A stretch of 42,685 bases of DNA from assembly GCA_034437315.1 (NCBI GenBank), contig DAOTUC010000149.1, positions 1 through 42,685 of the forward strand, read 5' to 3'. The notes under the pieces were generated by a model, which was not told the DNA's origin, did no database searches, and was given only the letters and a program-made list of their open reading frames with translations. How positions within the stretch are numbered: the stretch's first letter is position 1; each line of letters begins with the position of its first letter. This document shows, piece by piece, positions 15,814 through 22,916 of this stretch. Made by a program: the position numbers and the translations under genes. The DNA comes from DSAR01 sp034437315 (lineage in GTDB: Bacteria; Chloroflexota; Anaerolineae; B4-G1).

Positions 15814-17676
15814 CTACTCCTCCCGCGTCGCCGCCTCCAACAGGGCCTGTAGGCGCGGGACCATCTGGGCCGGATTGGGATGGAGGCCCTCTAGCAGCAG
15901 CAGGTTGTCGTAAATCTGCTCGATGCTGGTGTCGATCACGGGGTCTTCCTTCCGAGTCTCGACCAGGTGGGCCAGGTTCTGGATCAGGGGATGGCGGCGA
16001 TTGACCTCCAGGATCTGGGGCGCGACGTCCTGTTCTTGCCCTAACAGACGCCGGACGCGCCGCAACTCCCGCTCCGGCCCGGCCTCCAAAGAGACGAGGC
16101 GGCAGACATTACCGGACAGCACCCGCGACTCGCGCACCACCGACACCCGCTCTCCCAACACGTCCCGGAAGCGCTGGAGCACCTGGTCGAAAGCTTCCTC
16201 CTCGACCCCAACCCCCTCGGATTCCTCTCCTTCCGCTTCCGGCAGGGACAAATTGGGGTCGTCCACGTTCTGGAACGATTTCTCCTCGTAGGTCTGCAAG
16301 CTCTGCACCATCAACCCGTCCAGCGGGTCCACCAGGTAGAGCACGTCCAGATCATTGGTCTTGAAATAATCGAGGTGCGGGCTGTGGGCCGCCGACGCCC
16401 GGTTGTCGCCCAGGATGTAGTAGATGGCCTCCTGGTCCGGGCCCATGCGGTCGACGTAATCGGCCAGCGAGATCAGGTCATCGCCGGACTGGATCGAATG
16501 GAAGCGCAACAGCGGCAACAGGTCGTCCCGGTCCATCGGGCTGGACGCCACGCCCTGCTTGATGAAGGGACCAAACGCCTCCCAGAACAGGCCGTAATCC
16601 GCCGGTTCACGCTCAGCCAATTCGCCCAACGCCTTGAGCACGCGGCCCTTGAGCGTCGCTTGGAGCTGGCGTATCATCCGGCTGCGCTGCACCGTCTCGC
16701 GGGAGATGTTCAGCGGCGCGTCCTCCGAATCGACCACGCCCTCGACGAAGCGCAGGTACTCGGGCAGCAGATCCTTGTTGTACTCCTGGATGAGCACCTT
16801 CTTCGAATAGAGCCGCAGGCCGTGATCGGTGCGCACGTTCAGGATGCCGCGATCCAGGTGGCGGGGGACGTAGAGCAGGCTGCGGACGTTCACCGGCGCG
16901 TCGGAGACCAGGTGGACGTGCAACAACGGTTCCTGGAAATCCAACGTCAATTGGCGGTAGAAATCGCTGTACGCCTCTTCGTCCACGTCCTGGGGCAGCT
17001 CGCGCCACAGCGCCGTCTGCTGGTTGGCTATCTCGTCGCCCACGTAAATGGGGAACGAGACGTAATTGGAATGCTTCTTGACGATCTGCTGCAACCGCCA
17101 CTGGGAAGCGAACTCCGCCGCATCCTCCTTGAGATTGACCTTGACCGTCGTCCCCCGTTCCGCCTTCTCGGCCGGCGCCAGCGTGAATGAACTGCCGCCC
17201 TCCGAGGTCCAACGCCAGGCCTGGGCGTCGGGCCTATAAGAGCGCGTCGTCACGGAGACCTCGTCGGCCACCATGAAGACGGAATAGAAGCCCACGCCAA
17301 ACTGGCCGATGATGTCGGCCGGGCGCTGTCCCTCCTCCAACTGGCGCATGAAGGCCATGGCGCCCGAATGGGCGATGGTGCCCAGGTTCTCGATCAACTC
17401 CGCGCGCGTCATCCCAACGCCGGTGTCGGAGACGGTTAGCGCCAGGTCGTCCTCGTCGAAATCGACGTGAATCGCCAGCTCCGCGTCGGGGTCGAGCACG
17501 TCCCGGTTGGTCAGCATCTCGAACTTGACCCGGTGCAGCGCGTCGGAAGCGTTGGAAATGAGCTCGCGCAAAAATATCTCGCGCTCGGTATAGAGCGATT
17601 TCGCCAGAATATCGAGCAACTGCTGGACTTCGGCGCGAAATTCCATCTGTTCTTGGGTCGTCTTTTCCTCAACCAT
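15814..17676 (-). CDS. htpG: Molecular chaperone HtpG (Hsp90)
   Basis: A 620-residue Hsp90, close to the usual 620-630. The N-terminal ATPase has the Bergerat-fold motifs ELISNASDALHRVKFE, DTGVGMTRAELIENLGTIAHSG and GQFGVGFYSVFMVAD. The middle domain includes NISRETVQ, and a C-terminal dimerisation part ends with a charged tail. AGGAGG lies five bases before the ATG. It helps fold and remodel client proteins in the cytoplasm. I found no CIRCE element upstream. Downstream, the ABC operon starts only about 40 bases after its stop and may be partly read through. Confidence 0.95.
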   Translation of the reverse strand: MVEEKTTQEQMEFRAEVQQLLDILAKSLYTEREIFLRELISNASDALHRVKFEMLTNRDVLDPDAELAIHVDFDEDDLALTVSDTGVGMTRAELIENLGTIAHSGAMAFMRQLEEGQRPADIIGQFGVGFYSVFMVADEVSVTTRSYRPDAQAWRWTSEGGSSFTLAPAEKAERGTTVKVNLKEDAAEFASQWRLQQIVKKHSNYVSFPIYVGDEIANQQTALWRELPQDVDEEAYSDFYRQLTLDFQEPLLHVHLVSDAPVNVRSLLYVPRHLDRGILNVRTDHGLRLYSKKVLIQEYNKDLLPEYLRFVEGVVDSEDAPLNISRETVQRSRMIRQLQATLKGRVLKALGELAEREPADYGLFWEAFGPFIKQGVASSPMDRDDLLPLLRFHSIQSGDDLISLADYVDRMGPDQEAIYYILGDNRASAAHSPHLDYFKTNDLDVLYLVDPLDGLMVQSLQTYEEKSFQNVDDPNLSLPEAEGEESEGVGVEEEAFDQVLQRFRDVLGERVSVVRESRVLSGNVCRLVSLEAGPERELRRVRRLLGQEQDVAPQILEVNRRHPLIQNLAHLVETRKEDPVIDTSIEQIYDNLLLLEGLHPNPAQMVPRLQALLEAATREE

Positions 17677-17690
17677 TCTGTCCTCCTTAA

Positions 17691-17740
17691 GCGAATCTGC
17701 GAATATGCGAATGAGCGAATCGGCGAATTGGCGATGGCGG
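17691..17740. repeat. Short imperfect GCGAAT repeats upstream of htpG
   Basis: GCGAAT occurs five times at a spacing of about eight to nine bases within 50 bp, between the htpG ribosome site and its likely promoter. The rest of the gap from 17677 to 17940 shows only a loose dyad, GCGT-GTAA with TTAC-ACGC, near 17797-17822. Confidence 0.6.
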
Positions 17741-17942
17741 GTTATGCCTCGTCCACTCAGTGGATAAGTATATCAAAACTGTGTTAGAAAAGCATTAGCG
17801 TCACGTAAGAATTACCTTAACGCGATTCGCTCGTCCGGCGCCCACGGCCAAACCCAGGCAGGTATTATAAATACGTTATCCCATCTCGTCAACCATATTT
17901 CGAAACCACTGCGCTTGATCTCTCGATCTCTCGCTGACTTGC

Positions 17943-17971
17943 TTGACAAACTCACGTCTTACGTGTATAAT
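17943..17971 (+). promoter_or_regulatory. Consensus promoter of the adenylyltransferase gene
   Basis: TTGACA (17943-17948) and TATAAT (17966-17971) are separated by 17 bases, an exact sigma-70 consensus. The spacer holds a 13-bp palindrome, CACGTCTTACGTG (17953-17965). A promoter this strong is usually held in check by a repressor, and operator-like boxes directly follow. Confidence 0.85.
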
Positions 17972-17990
17972 TAGTGTAGTTTACACACAA
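17971..17990. promoter_or_regulatory. Operator-like box 1
   Basis: TTAGTGTAGTTTACACACAA overlaps the last base of the -10 box. It has dyad symmetry (TAGTGTA against TACACAC) and is nearly identical to box 2, 49 bases downstream. Regulators of NAD genes of the NrtR type bind palindromes of this general form, so an NrtR-like repressor is a reasonable guess. Confidence 0.6.
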
Positions 17991-18019
17991 AGTCGACCCT
18001 CTTCTTTTTTTGCGAAAAC

Positions 18020-18040
18020 TTAGTGTATTTTACACACTAA
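18020..18040. promoter_or_regulatory. Operator-like box 2
   Basis: A 21-bp dyad with arms TTAGTGT and ACACTAA lies directly before the ribosome site. It differs from box 1 in two positions. The paired arrangement, with one box at the -10 and one in the leader, suits cooperative repression or looping. Confidence 0.6.
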
Positions 18041-18052
18041 CAGGAGGTGATG

Positions 18053-18634
18053 ATGAACGATCGACGACCGAACGGCAGCGCAGACCGGCTGGAACGGATC
18101 GGGATGGTCGCCCGGTGGCAACCGGTGCACCGGGGTCACGCCGCCATCTTGCGCGCCCTTTGCGCCCGCGCCGCGCAAGCCCTGATCGGGATCGGCAGCG
18201 CGAACCGGCACGACGCCCGCAATCCCTTTTCGCTCGAAGAGACGACCGACATGATCCGGCTGGTGCTGGACGGACACGAGAACTACACCCTGGTCCCCGT
18301 CCCCGACCTCGACGACGGCCCGCGCTGGCGCGCGCTGGTCGTCGATCTGTTGGAGCCGCTCGACCTGTTCGTGACCGATAATGCCTACGTCGCCAACCTG
18401 TTGGCCGAGGATTACCGGGTCGTCAAGCCAGTCGAACTCGTCCCGGCGGACGCCCGGGCGCCGATCGATGGCACGATGGTGCGCCGGGCGATGGCCAGGG
18501 GGGATAGTTGGCGTGAGCTAGTGCCCCCCAAAATAGCCGATTACATCGCGGACGGGCGGCTCGACGAGCGTTTCCGCCGCGAGTTTGGATTACACGTATT
18601 GGCGATGGATCTGATATATCTTCTCAATCAGTAA
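18053..18634 (+). CDS. nadM: NadM-type nicotinamide-nucleotide adenylyltransferase
   Basis: A 193-residue nucleotidyltransferase. The HxGH motif (His26-Arg-Gly-His29) sits in GMVARWQPVHRGHAAIL, followed by GSANRHDARNPFSLEET, which resembles the archaeal-type NadM pattern of GSA...NPFT. Near the end IDGTMVRRAM corresponds to the conserved STxxR motif. It should join NMN or nicotinate mononucleotide with ATP to make the NAD dinucleotide. Of three adjacent starts (GTG 18047, ATG 18050, ATG 18053), 18053 gives five-base spacing from AGGAGG. It is controlled by the strong promoter and two operator-like boxes upstream. A NAD synthetase gene lies 2.4 kb downstream on the same strand. Confidence 0.88.
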   Translation: MNDRRPNGSADRLERIGMVARWQPVHRGHAAILRALCARAAQALIGIGSANRHDARNPFSLEETTDMIRLVLDGHENYTLVPVPDLDDGPRWRALVVDLLEPLDLFVTDNAYVANLLAEDYRVVKPVELVPADARAPIDGTMVRRAMARGDSWRELVPPKIADYIADGRLDERFRREFGLHVLAMDLIYLLNQ

Positions 18635-18681
18635 GAGAAGATGGGGAGTGTGCGGGGGGCTTTGCCCCCCGCACACTCCCC
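18618..18681 (+). terminator. Double hairpin after the adenylyltransferase gene
   Basis: ATCTTCTC (18618-18625) pairs with GAGAAGAT (18635-18642) across the stop codon. Directly after it an 18-bp perfect stem (18643-18660 with 18664-18681, loop TTT) is G-rich then C-rich. No T-run follows. The flanks TATCTTCTCAAT and CGGTTTATTGAG match the outer ends of the REP element at 10631-10736, so it may be the same family with a different core. Confidence 0.65.
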
Positions 18682-18734
18682 CCCACCGGTTTATTGAGAT
18701 GACACGATCTGATCATTAAATAAGGAGAGGAAAC

Positions 18735-19706
18735 ATGTATTCGTGGGCAGAAGACACAAGCAAGTGGTATGGCGACGGGACGTATCGTTACGGCGCCGGG
18801 GGAGCGGCAAAGCGCAAGGCAGCAGCTGCCAGGGCCACGGCCCGGGGGCCGCGCACCTACGAGAAGAAGGACGGTCCCAACGAGAAGATCGTCGATCCGA
18901 AAAAGCGCGTGCGCTCCACCTCCCCCACCCCGCTCATCGTGGCCGTCGACGTGACCGGCTCAATGGCCAGCTGGCCCTTCGAGATTTTCGACCGGTTGCC
19001 CCTGCTCTACAACACGCTGTCCCAGTACCGGGGGGACCTGGAGATCTGCTTCGCCGCGATTGGGGACGCCGGTTACGACCGCTGGCCGCTCCAGGTGACG
19101 ACCTTCGCCAGCGGCTACGACCTGGAACAGCTCCTGGGATCGCTGTACGGCGAGGGGGGCGGCGGCGACGCGCCCGAGAGCTACGGGCTATTCGCCCACT
19201 GGGTCAACACCCACGTCGAGACGCCCCACGCGCGCGAAACCCCCTTCCTGATGCTGTTCGGCGACGCGCCGATGCACCCCCAGGTGCCGGCGGAGCAGAT
19301 CGCCCACTACCTCGGCGATAGAAAAAACGGCCACGTCGACGCCCTCGCAGCATGGCGGCAGGTCTGCCAGAACTGGAACGTCTGGTTCCTGCGGCGGCCG
19401 ACCGGCAAGCCGGGGGATCCGGTGGACCAACAGTGGGGGCAGGCCATCAGCGAACAGAAAATCTTCCACATCCAGGACGAACAACGGGCGGTCGATTACG
19501 CGATGGGCCTGATCGCCCGGGCCTGGGGGCGCTTCGGAGATTTCCAGGACAACATGCGCGCCCGGCAGAGCGAGGGCAAGGTGGTCGAGATCAGTAAACC
19601 CATCGAGATGAAGTGCCCGCGCTGTGGGGCCCCGATCCCGCCCGGCGCGGCCAGCGCATCGCGCCTCTACAGTTGCGGGTACTGCGGCGCCACCCTGAAA
19701 CTCTGA
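18735..19706 (+). CDS. VWA-domain protein with C-terminal zinc ribbon
   Basis: A 323-residue protein. Residues about 66-270 form a von Willebrand A domain: VAVDVTGSMASW at about 70-81 gives a MIDAS motif with threonine in the second position, and FLMLFGDAPMHP supplies the last metal-binding aspartate. Residues 1-60 are basic and tyrosine-rich, with no signal peptide. The tail has CPRCGA and CGYCGA, a zinc ribbon ending TLKL like that of the coiled-coil protein at 7760-9016. AAGGAG precedes the ATG. It lies between the NAD adenylyltransferase and a pyruvate-kinase-like gene and ends 12 bases before the latter. Cytoplasmic VWA proteins often assemble metal-dependent complexes; the partner here is unknown. 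Confidence 0.75.
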   Translation: MYSWAEDTSKWYGDGTYRYGAGGAAKRKAAAARATARGPRTYEKKDGPNEKIVDPKKRVRSTSPTPLIVAVDVTGSMASWPFEIFDRLPLLYNTLSQYRGDLEICFAAIGDAGYDRWPLQVTTFASGYDLEQLLGSLYGEGGGGDAPESYGLFAHWVNTHVETPHARETPFLMLFGDAPMHPQVPAEQIAHYLGDRKNGHVDALAAWRQVCQNWNVWFLRRPTGKPGDPVDQQWGQAISEQKIFHIQDEQRAVDYAMGLIARAWGRFGDFQDNMRARQSEGKVVEISKPIEMKCPRCGAPIPPGAASASRLYSCGYCGATLKL

Positions 19707-19718
19707 TTGGAGGCTACG

Positions 19719-20615
19719 ATGGTTCAAGCGATTGTGACGGCTCCTCCCTACGCGCCCTTTCTCGACGAGGTGGCCGCCCATCCCCTGGTATGCGGGTTGC
19801 GGTTGAACACGGTCATGCCGCTGCGGGATGGGCCGGCCGAGGCGCTGGAACGACTGGGCGACCTCGGGCAACCGGTGTGGGTCGATCTCAAGGGGCGGCA
19901 GCTGCGGGTGGTGGGCGCGGCGATCCCGCCCTACACGGCGGTGCGGTTGAGCCACCCGGTGCGCGTCGATACGCCGGTCGACGCCTTCTTCTCCGATGGC
20001 GACGAATGCGTGCGGATCGTGGCTACCGATGGGGATCGCGTCATCCTCGAAGACGGCCCCCGGCGGCTCATCGGCCCGGGCGAGTCGGTGAACATCGTCC
20101 ACCCCTCGCTGGAGATCTCGGGCACCCTGACCGAGACCGACCGCGCCTACCTGGCGGCGATGGGCGAGTTGGGGCTCGACCGCGTCATGCTCTCGTACGT
20201 CGAGCGAACCGCCGACGCCGACGAGGTGCAGCGCCTGTTGCCGGGCGCCGAGGTGATGCTCAAGATCGAGACGGAGCGGGGGCTGGCGTACGCCCGGAAG
20301 CACGGCGCCCGGCAGGGTCGGCTGATGGCCGCCCGCGGCGACCTGTACGTTGAGGTGTTGCAGCCCCACCGCGTCGTGGGTGCGCTGCGCGACGTCATCG
20401 CCGCCGATCCCCGGGCCGTGGTCGCCAGCCGGCTCTTCGACTCCCTGGCCCACCACCCTGTCCCCGCCAGCGCCGACGTCGGCGACGTGGCCTATCTGCT
20501 GGCGTTGGGCTACCGGACGTTCATGCTCGGCGACGTCGTGTGCCTGCGGCGCGACTCGGTACTGGCGGCCCTCAACCTGCTGGAGAAAATAGCCGAGGAA
20601 GTACCTTCTCCATAA
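19719..20615 (+). CDS. Pyruvate-kinase-like barrel protein
   Basis: A 298-residue protein resembling the PK/HpcH-HpaI aldolase-type TIM barrel. LRLNTVMP, VWVDLKGRQLRVV and LTETDRAYLAAMGELGLDRVMLSYVE recall the pyruvate-kinase order of strands, and LKIETERGLAYARKH matches the KIE metal/phosphoenolpyruvate strand. It is much shorter than pyruvate kinase (about 470) and lacks the regulatory C-terminal domain, so catalysis of the standard reaction is doubtful. The ATG at 19719 has GGAGG five bases before it. It starts 12 bases after the VWA gene. The last ten codons (EKIAEEVPSP) lie in the first unit of the 110-bp tandem repeat and are copied again downstream. Its role in the NAD neighbourhood is unknown. 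Confidence 0.7.
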   Translation: MVQAIVTAPPYAPFLDEVAAHPLVCGLRLNTVMPLRDGPAEALERLGDLGQPVWVDLKGRQLRVVGAAIPPYTAVRLSHPVRVDTPVDAFFSDGDECVRIVATDGDRVILEDGPRRLIGPGESVNIVHPSLEISGTLTETDRAYLAAMGELGLDRVMLSYVERTADADEVQRLLPGAEVMLKIETERGLAYARKHGARQGRLMAARGDLYVEVLQPHRVVGALRDVIAADPRAVVASRLFDSLAHHPVPASADVGDVAYLLALGYRTFMLGDVVCLRRDSVLAALNLLEKIAEEVPSP

Positions 20616-21037
20616 ATCGGGATCCCGTTCGTAGTAGGCGCTTCAGCGCCGTAAAAGCGCACGCACTACGAACAAGTTCAACCCAAGTTATAGAGAAGAT
20701 AGCCGAGGAAGTACCTTCTCCATAAATCGGGATCCCGTTCGTAGTAGGCGCTTTAGCGCCGTAAAAGCGCACGCACTACGAACAAGTTCAACCCAAGTAT
20801 AGAGAAGATAGCCGAGGAAGTACCTTCTCCATAAATCGGGATCCCGTTCGTAGTAGGCGCTTCAGCGCCGTAAAAGCGCACACACTACGAACAAGTTCAA
20901 CCCAAGTTATAGAGAAGATAGCCGAGGAAGTACCTTCTCCATAAATCGGGATCCCGTTCGGTAGGCGCTTTAGCGCCGTAAAAGCGCACGCACTACGAAC
21001 AAGTTCACCCCAAGTTATAGAGAAGATAGCGGAGGAA
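20591..21037 (+). repeat. Fourfold 110-bp tandem repeat between the barrel gene and nadE
   Basis: Four units begin at 20591, 20701, 20810 and 20920 (lengths 110, 109, 110, 108), and a ten-base start of a fifth lies at 21028. Units differ by a few substitutions and small deletions. Each contains the last coding bases and stop of the barrel gene, then a REP hairpin with arms GTTCGTAGT and ACTACGAAC (one arm is damaged in the fourth unit), then AAGTTCAACCCAAGTTATAGAGAAGATA. The final partial unit changes GCCGAGGAA to GCGGAGGAA and so supplies the nadE ribosome site. No other gene is present in this 427-bp gap. Confidence 0.92.
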
Positions 21038-21042
21038 TGCGT

Positions 21043-22623
21043 ATGAGCGGAAAATCGAGAACAACAATAGGCACACGCATCGCCCTGGCCCAGGTCAACC
21101 CCTGCGTCGGCGACCTGGCGGGCAACGTCGCGCGCTGCCTGGCGGCGGTCGAGACCGCGCGCGGCGCGGGGGCCGGCTTGGTCGTCCTGCCAGAGATGGC
21201 GATCCCCGGGACGCCGGCCCGCGACATCCTGTTCGATGCCAGCTTCGTCGAGGCGGTCGCTGCCGCCACCCAGGATCTGGCCCGGCGGACCAGCGCCGGG
21301 CCGCCGGTCGTCGTCGGCACCCTGGCGGCCGGCGAAGCCCCCCGGACCGGCCACCCCGGGCTCCTCAACGCCGCCGTGCTCCTGGCAGACGGCTGCGCGA
21401 CGCTGGTCGCGGCCAAGCGGTTGCTGCCCACCGGGGACGTGTCTTTCGAGCCGCGCTGGTTCACGCCCGGGCCGGCGCTGCCCCCGGTGACCATCGCAGG
21501 CCGGCGGATCGGGTTCCTAGTGGGCGAGGACCTGTGGGACGAGGGCGGCGACGTTCACGCCCCGGCCGATTTGCGCGTGCTGGTCTGCCTGGCGGCGTCC
21601 CCCTACCACCGCTCAGTGATGGAACAGCGACGGCGTCACGCTCGCCGTCACGCCCGCGACCAGGGCTGCCCGGTGCTATACGTCAACCTGTGGGGCGGGA
21701 ACGACGAGTTGATTTTCGACGGCCGGAGTTTCGCCCTCGACGCGGAGGGTAATACGCTCGCCCAACTGCCTGGATTCGAGGGGGCAGTCCGCGCGCTCGA
21801 TATTGAGTCCACGCCCCAAAAAGACGAGCCGGCTGAACCGGCGGACGCGCCACCGGAGGCGGACGTCTACCGGGCCCTCGTCCTGGGAGTGCGGGATTTC
21901 GCCCGCAAGAACCGGCTGGCACACGCCTTCCTGGGGCTATCCGGCGGCGTCGACTCGGCGCTCGTCGCCGTGATCGCGGCCGAGGCCCTGGGGCCGGAGC
22001 GGGTGACCGCCGTCGCCATGCCCTCGCGCTACACCGACCCGCGCTCCACGACCTGCGCGCAGACGTTGGCCCGTGCCCTCGGCATTCACTTCGAGGTGGC
22101 GGCCCTGGAGCGATTGCACACCGCCGCCGAAGAGACCCTCGGCGACCTGCTGTCGTCAGAAGCAAGCGGCGCGACGGCCGAGAACGTCCAGGCCCGGCTC
22201 CGGGCCACGATCCTGATGGGTTTCGTCAATCGCTACGGGGGCTTGCTCCTCAACACGAGCAACAAGACCGAGTCTGCCCTGGGATATGGCACGCTCTACG
22301 GCGACATGGCCGGCGCACTGTGCCCCATCGCCGACCTGACCAAGCCGCAGGTATACGAGCTGGCCCGTTGGATCCAGGCTGCCCGGGGCGTGATCCCCCC
22401 GTATATCCTCGAGCGCCCCCCATCGGCCGAGTTGAAGCCGGATCAGGTCGATCCATTCGATTACGACGAGATCGGGCCGGCGATGGAGCGCCTGGTACAG
22501 GCGAATCGCAGCAACGCCGCCCTTCGCCGTTCCGAGCACAAGCGCTGGCAGATGGGCGTCGTCCTCAAGGTCAGCGCCAAGGCCTTTGGCACGGGACGAA
22601 TGATGCCGATCACGCGCAAGTGA
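21043..22623 (+). CDS. nadE: NAD synthetase with a defective glutaminase domain
   Basis: A 526-residue two-domain NadE. The N-terminal nitrilase-fold glutaminase has the catalytic Glu51 (VVLPEMAIPG) and Lys125 (AAKRLLP), but the nucleophilic cysteine normally in an ICED motif is glycine (Gly161, FLVGEDLW; codon GGC at 21523-21525). GGNDELIFDGRSF and ASPYHRS are otherwise conserved. The C-terminal synthetase has the PP-loop SGGVDS (300-305), NTSNKTE and the lysine-rich end. It amidates nicotinate adenine dinucleotide to NAD. Without the cysteine it should use free ammonia only. The ATG at 21043 is seven bases after GGAGG; another ATG at 21037 is too close. A single-base change from TGC could explain the loss. 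Confidence 0.93.
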   Translation: MSGKSRTTIGTRIALAQVNPCVGDLAGNVARCLAAVETARGAGAGLVVLPEMAIPGTPARDILFDASFVEAVAAATQDLARRTSAGPPVVVGTLAAGEAPRTGHPGLLNAAVLLADGCATLVAAKRLLPTGDVSFEPRWFTPGPALPPVTIAGRRIGFLVGEDLWDEGGDVHAPADLRVLVCLAASPYHRSVMEQRRRHARRHARDQGCPVLYVNLWGGNDELIFDGRSFALDAEGNTLAQLPGFEGAVRALDIESTPQKDEPAEPADAPPEADVYRALVLGVRDFARKNRLAHAFLGLSGGVDSALVAVIAAEALGPERVTAVAMPSRYTDPRSTTCAQTLARALGIHFEVAALERLHTAAEETLGDLLSSEASGATAENVQARLRATILMGFVNRYGGLLLNTSNKTESALGYGTLYGDMAGALCPIADLTKPQVYELARWIQAARGVIPPYILERPPSAELKPDQVDPFDYDEIGPAMERLVQANRSNAALRRSEHKRWQMGVVLKVSAKAFGTGRMMPITRK

Positions 22624-22676
22624 ATGGCAAGCTTGATGGTCAAAGATGGTCAAAAACGAGTACGCCCACATCACCC

Positions 22677-22705
22677 TTGACGAATACTATCCCCTATGCT
22701 ACAAT
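22677..22705 (+). promoter_or_regulatory. Promoter of the tungstate transport operon
   Basis: TTGACG (22677-22682) and TACAAT (22700-22705) with a 17-base spacer lie just after nadE and start a leader of about 200 bases. Confidence 0.75.
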
Positions 22706-22744
22706 TCAAACGTTGAACAATAAAATATCACATCTCCGAATCTT

Positions 22745-22852
22745 GTGACCTAAGGGTCCCCGCTGGACTTATGGCCCAAGATCGGCAGGGTATAGTTGGA
22801 AACGGCTATGCCTCCCACACTAGGAAAGGGGATGAACCGAGCAAGCACTCGC
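22745..22852 (+). promoter_or_regulatory. Probable Moco/Wco riboswitch (molybdenum or tungsten cofactor)
   Basis: The leader contains GGTATAG-TTGGAAACGG-CTATGCC, a seven-pair stem, followed by CTCCC, AGGAAAG and GGGGATGAACCGAGC. I recognise the GCCTCCC...GGAAAG...GAACCGAG arrangement as resembling the Moco RNA motif (RF01055), which is found upstream of molybdate/tungstate transport and cofactor genes. The downstream genes are tungstate transporters, so a tungsten-cofactor version fits. Recognition is from memory of the consensus, not a covariance search. A terminator directly follows, which suggests an OFF switch. Confidence 0.7.
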
Positions 22853-22858
22853 GTGAGC

Positions 22859-22892
22859 GTCTCCTCATTTTTTCAAGAGGAGACTTTTTTTT
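22859..22892 (+). terminator. Intrinsic terminator of the riboswitch
   Basis: GTCTCCTC (22859-22866) and GAGGAGAC (22877-22884) make a perfect eight-pair stem followed by eight T. It lies 25 bases before the tupB start, where it can only act as a regulated attenuator. Confidence 0.9.
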
Positions 22893-22916
22893 GTCACTTT
22901 TCAAAGGAGGCTTCAC

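Noticed and set aside
18694..18722. Promoter TTGAGA-17-TAAATA before the VWA gene
   Set aside because: Transcription would start inside the ribosome site, leaving almost no leader; the match is probably chance within the repeat flank.
19188..20456. 422-residue minus-strand frame across the VWA and barrel genes
   Set aside because: It spans two confident plus-strand genes and has shadow-like His/Arg/Pro-rich composition.
20591..21037. CRISPR array
   Set aside because: The units are 110 bp and almost wholly identical, with no short repeat and variable spacer pattern and no cas genes.
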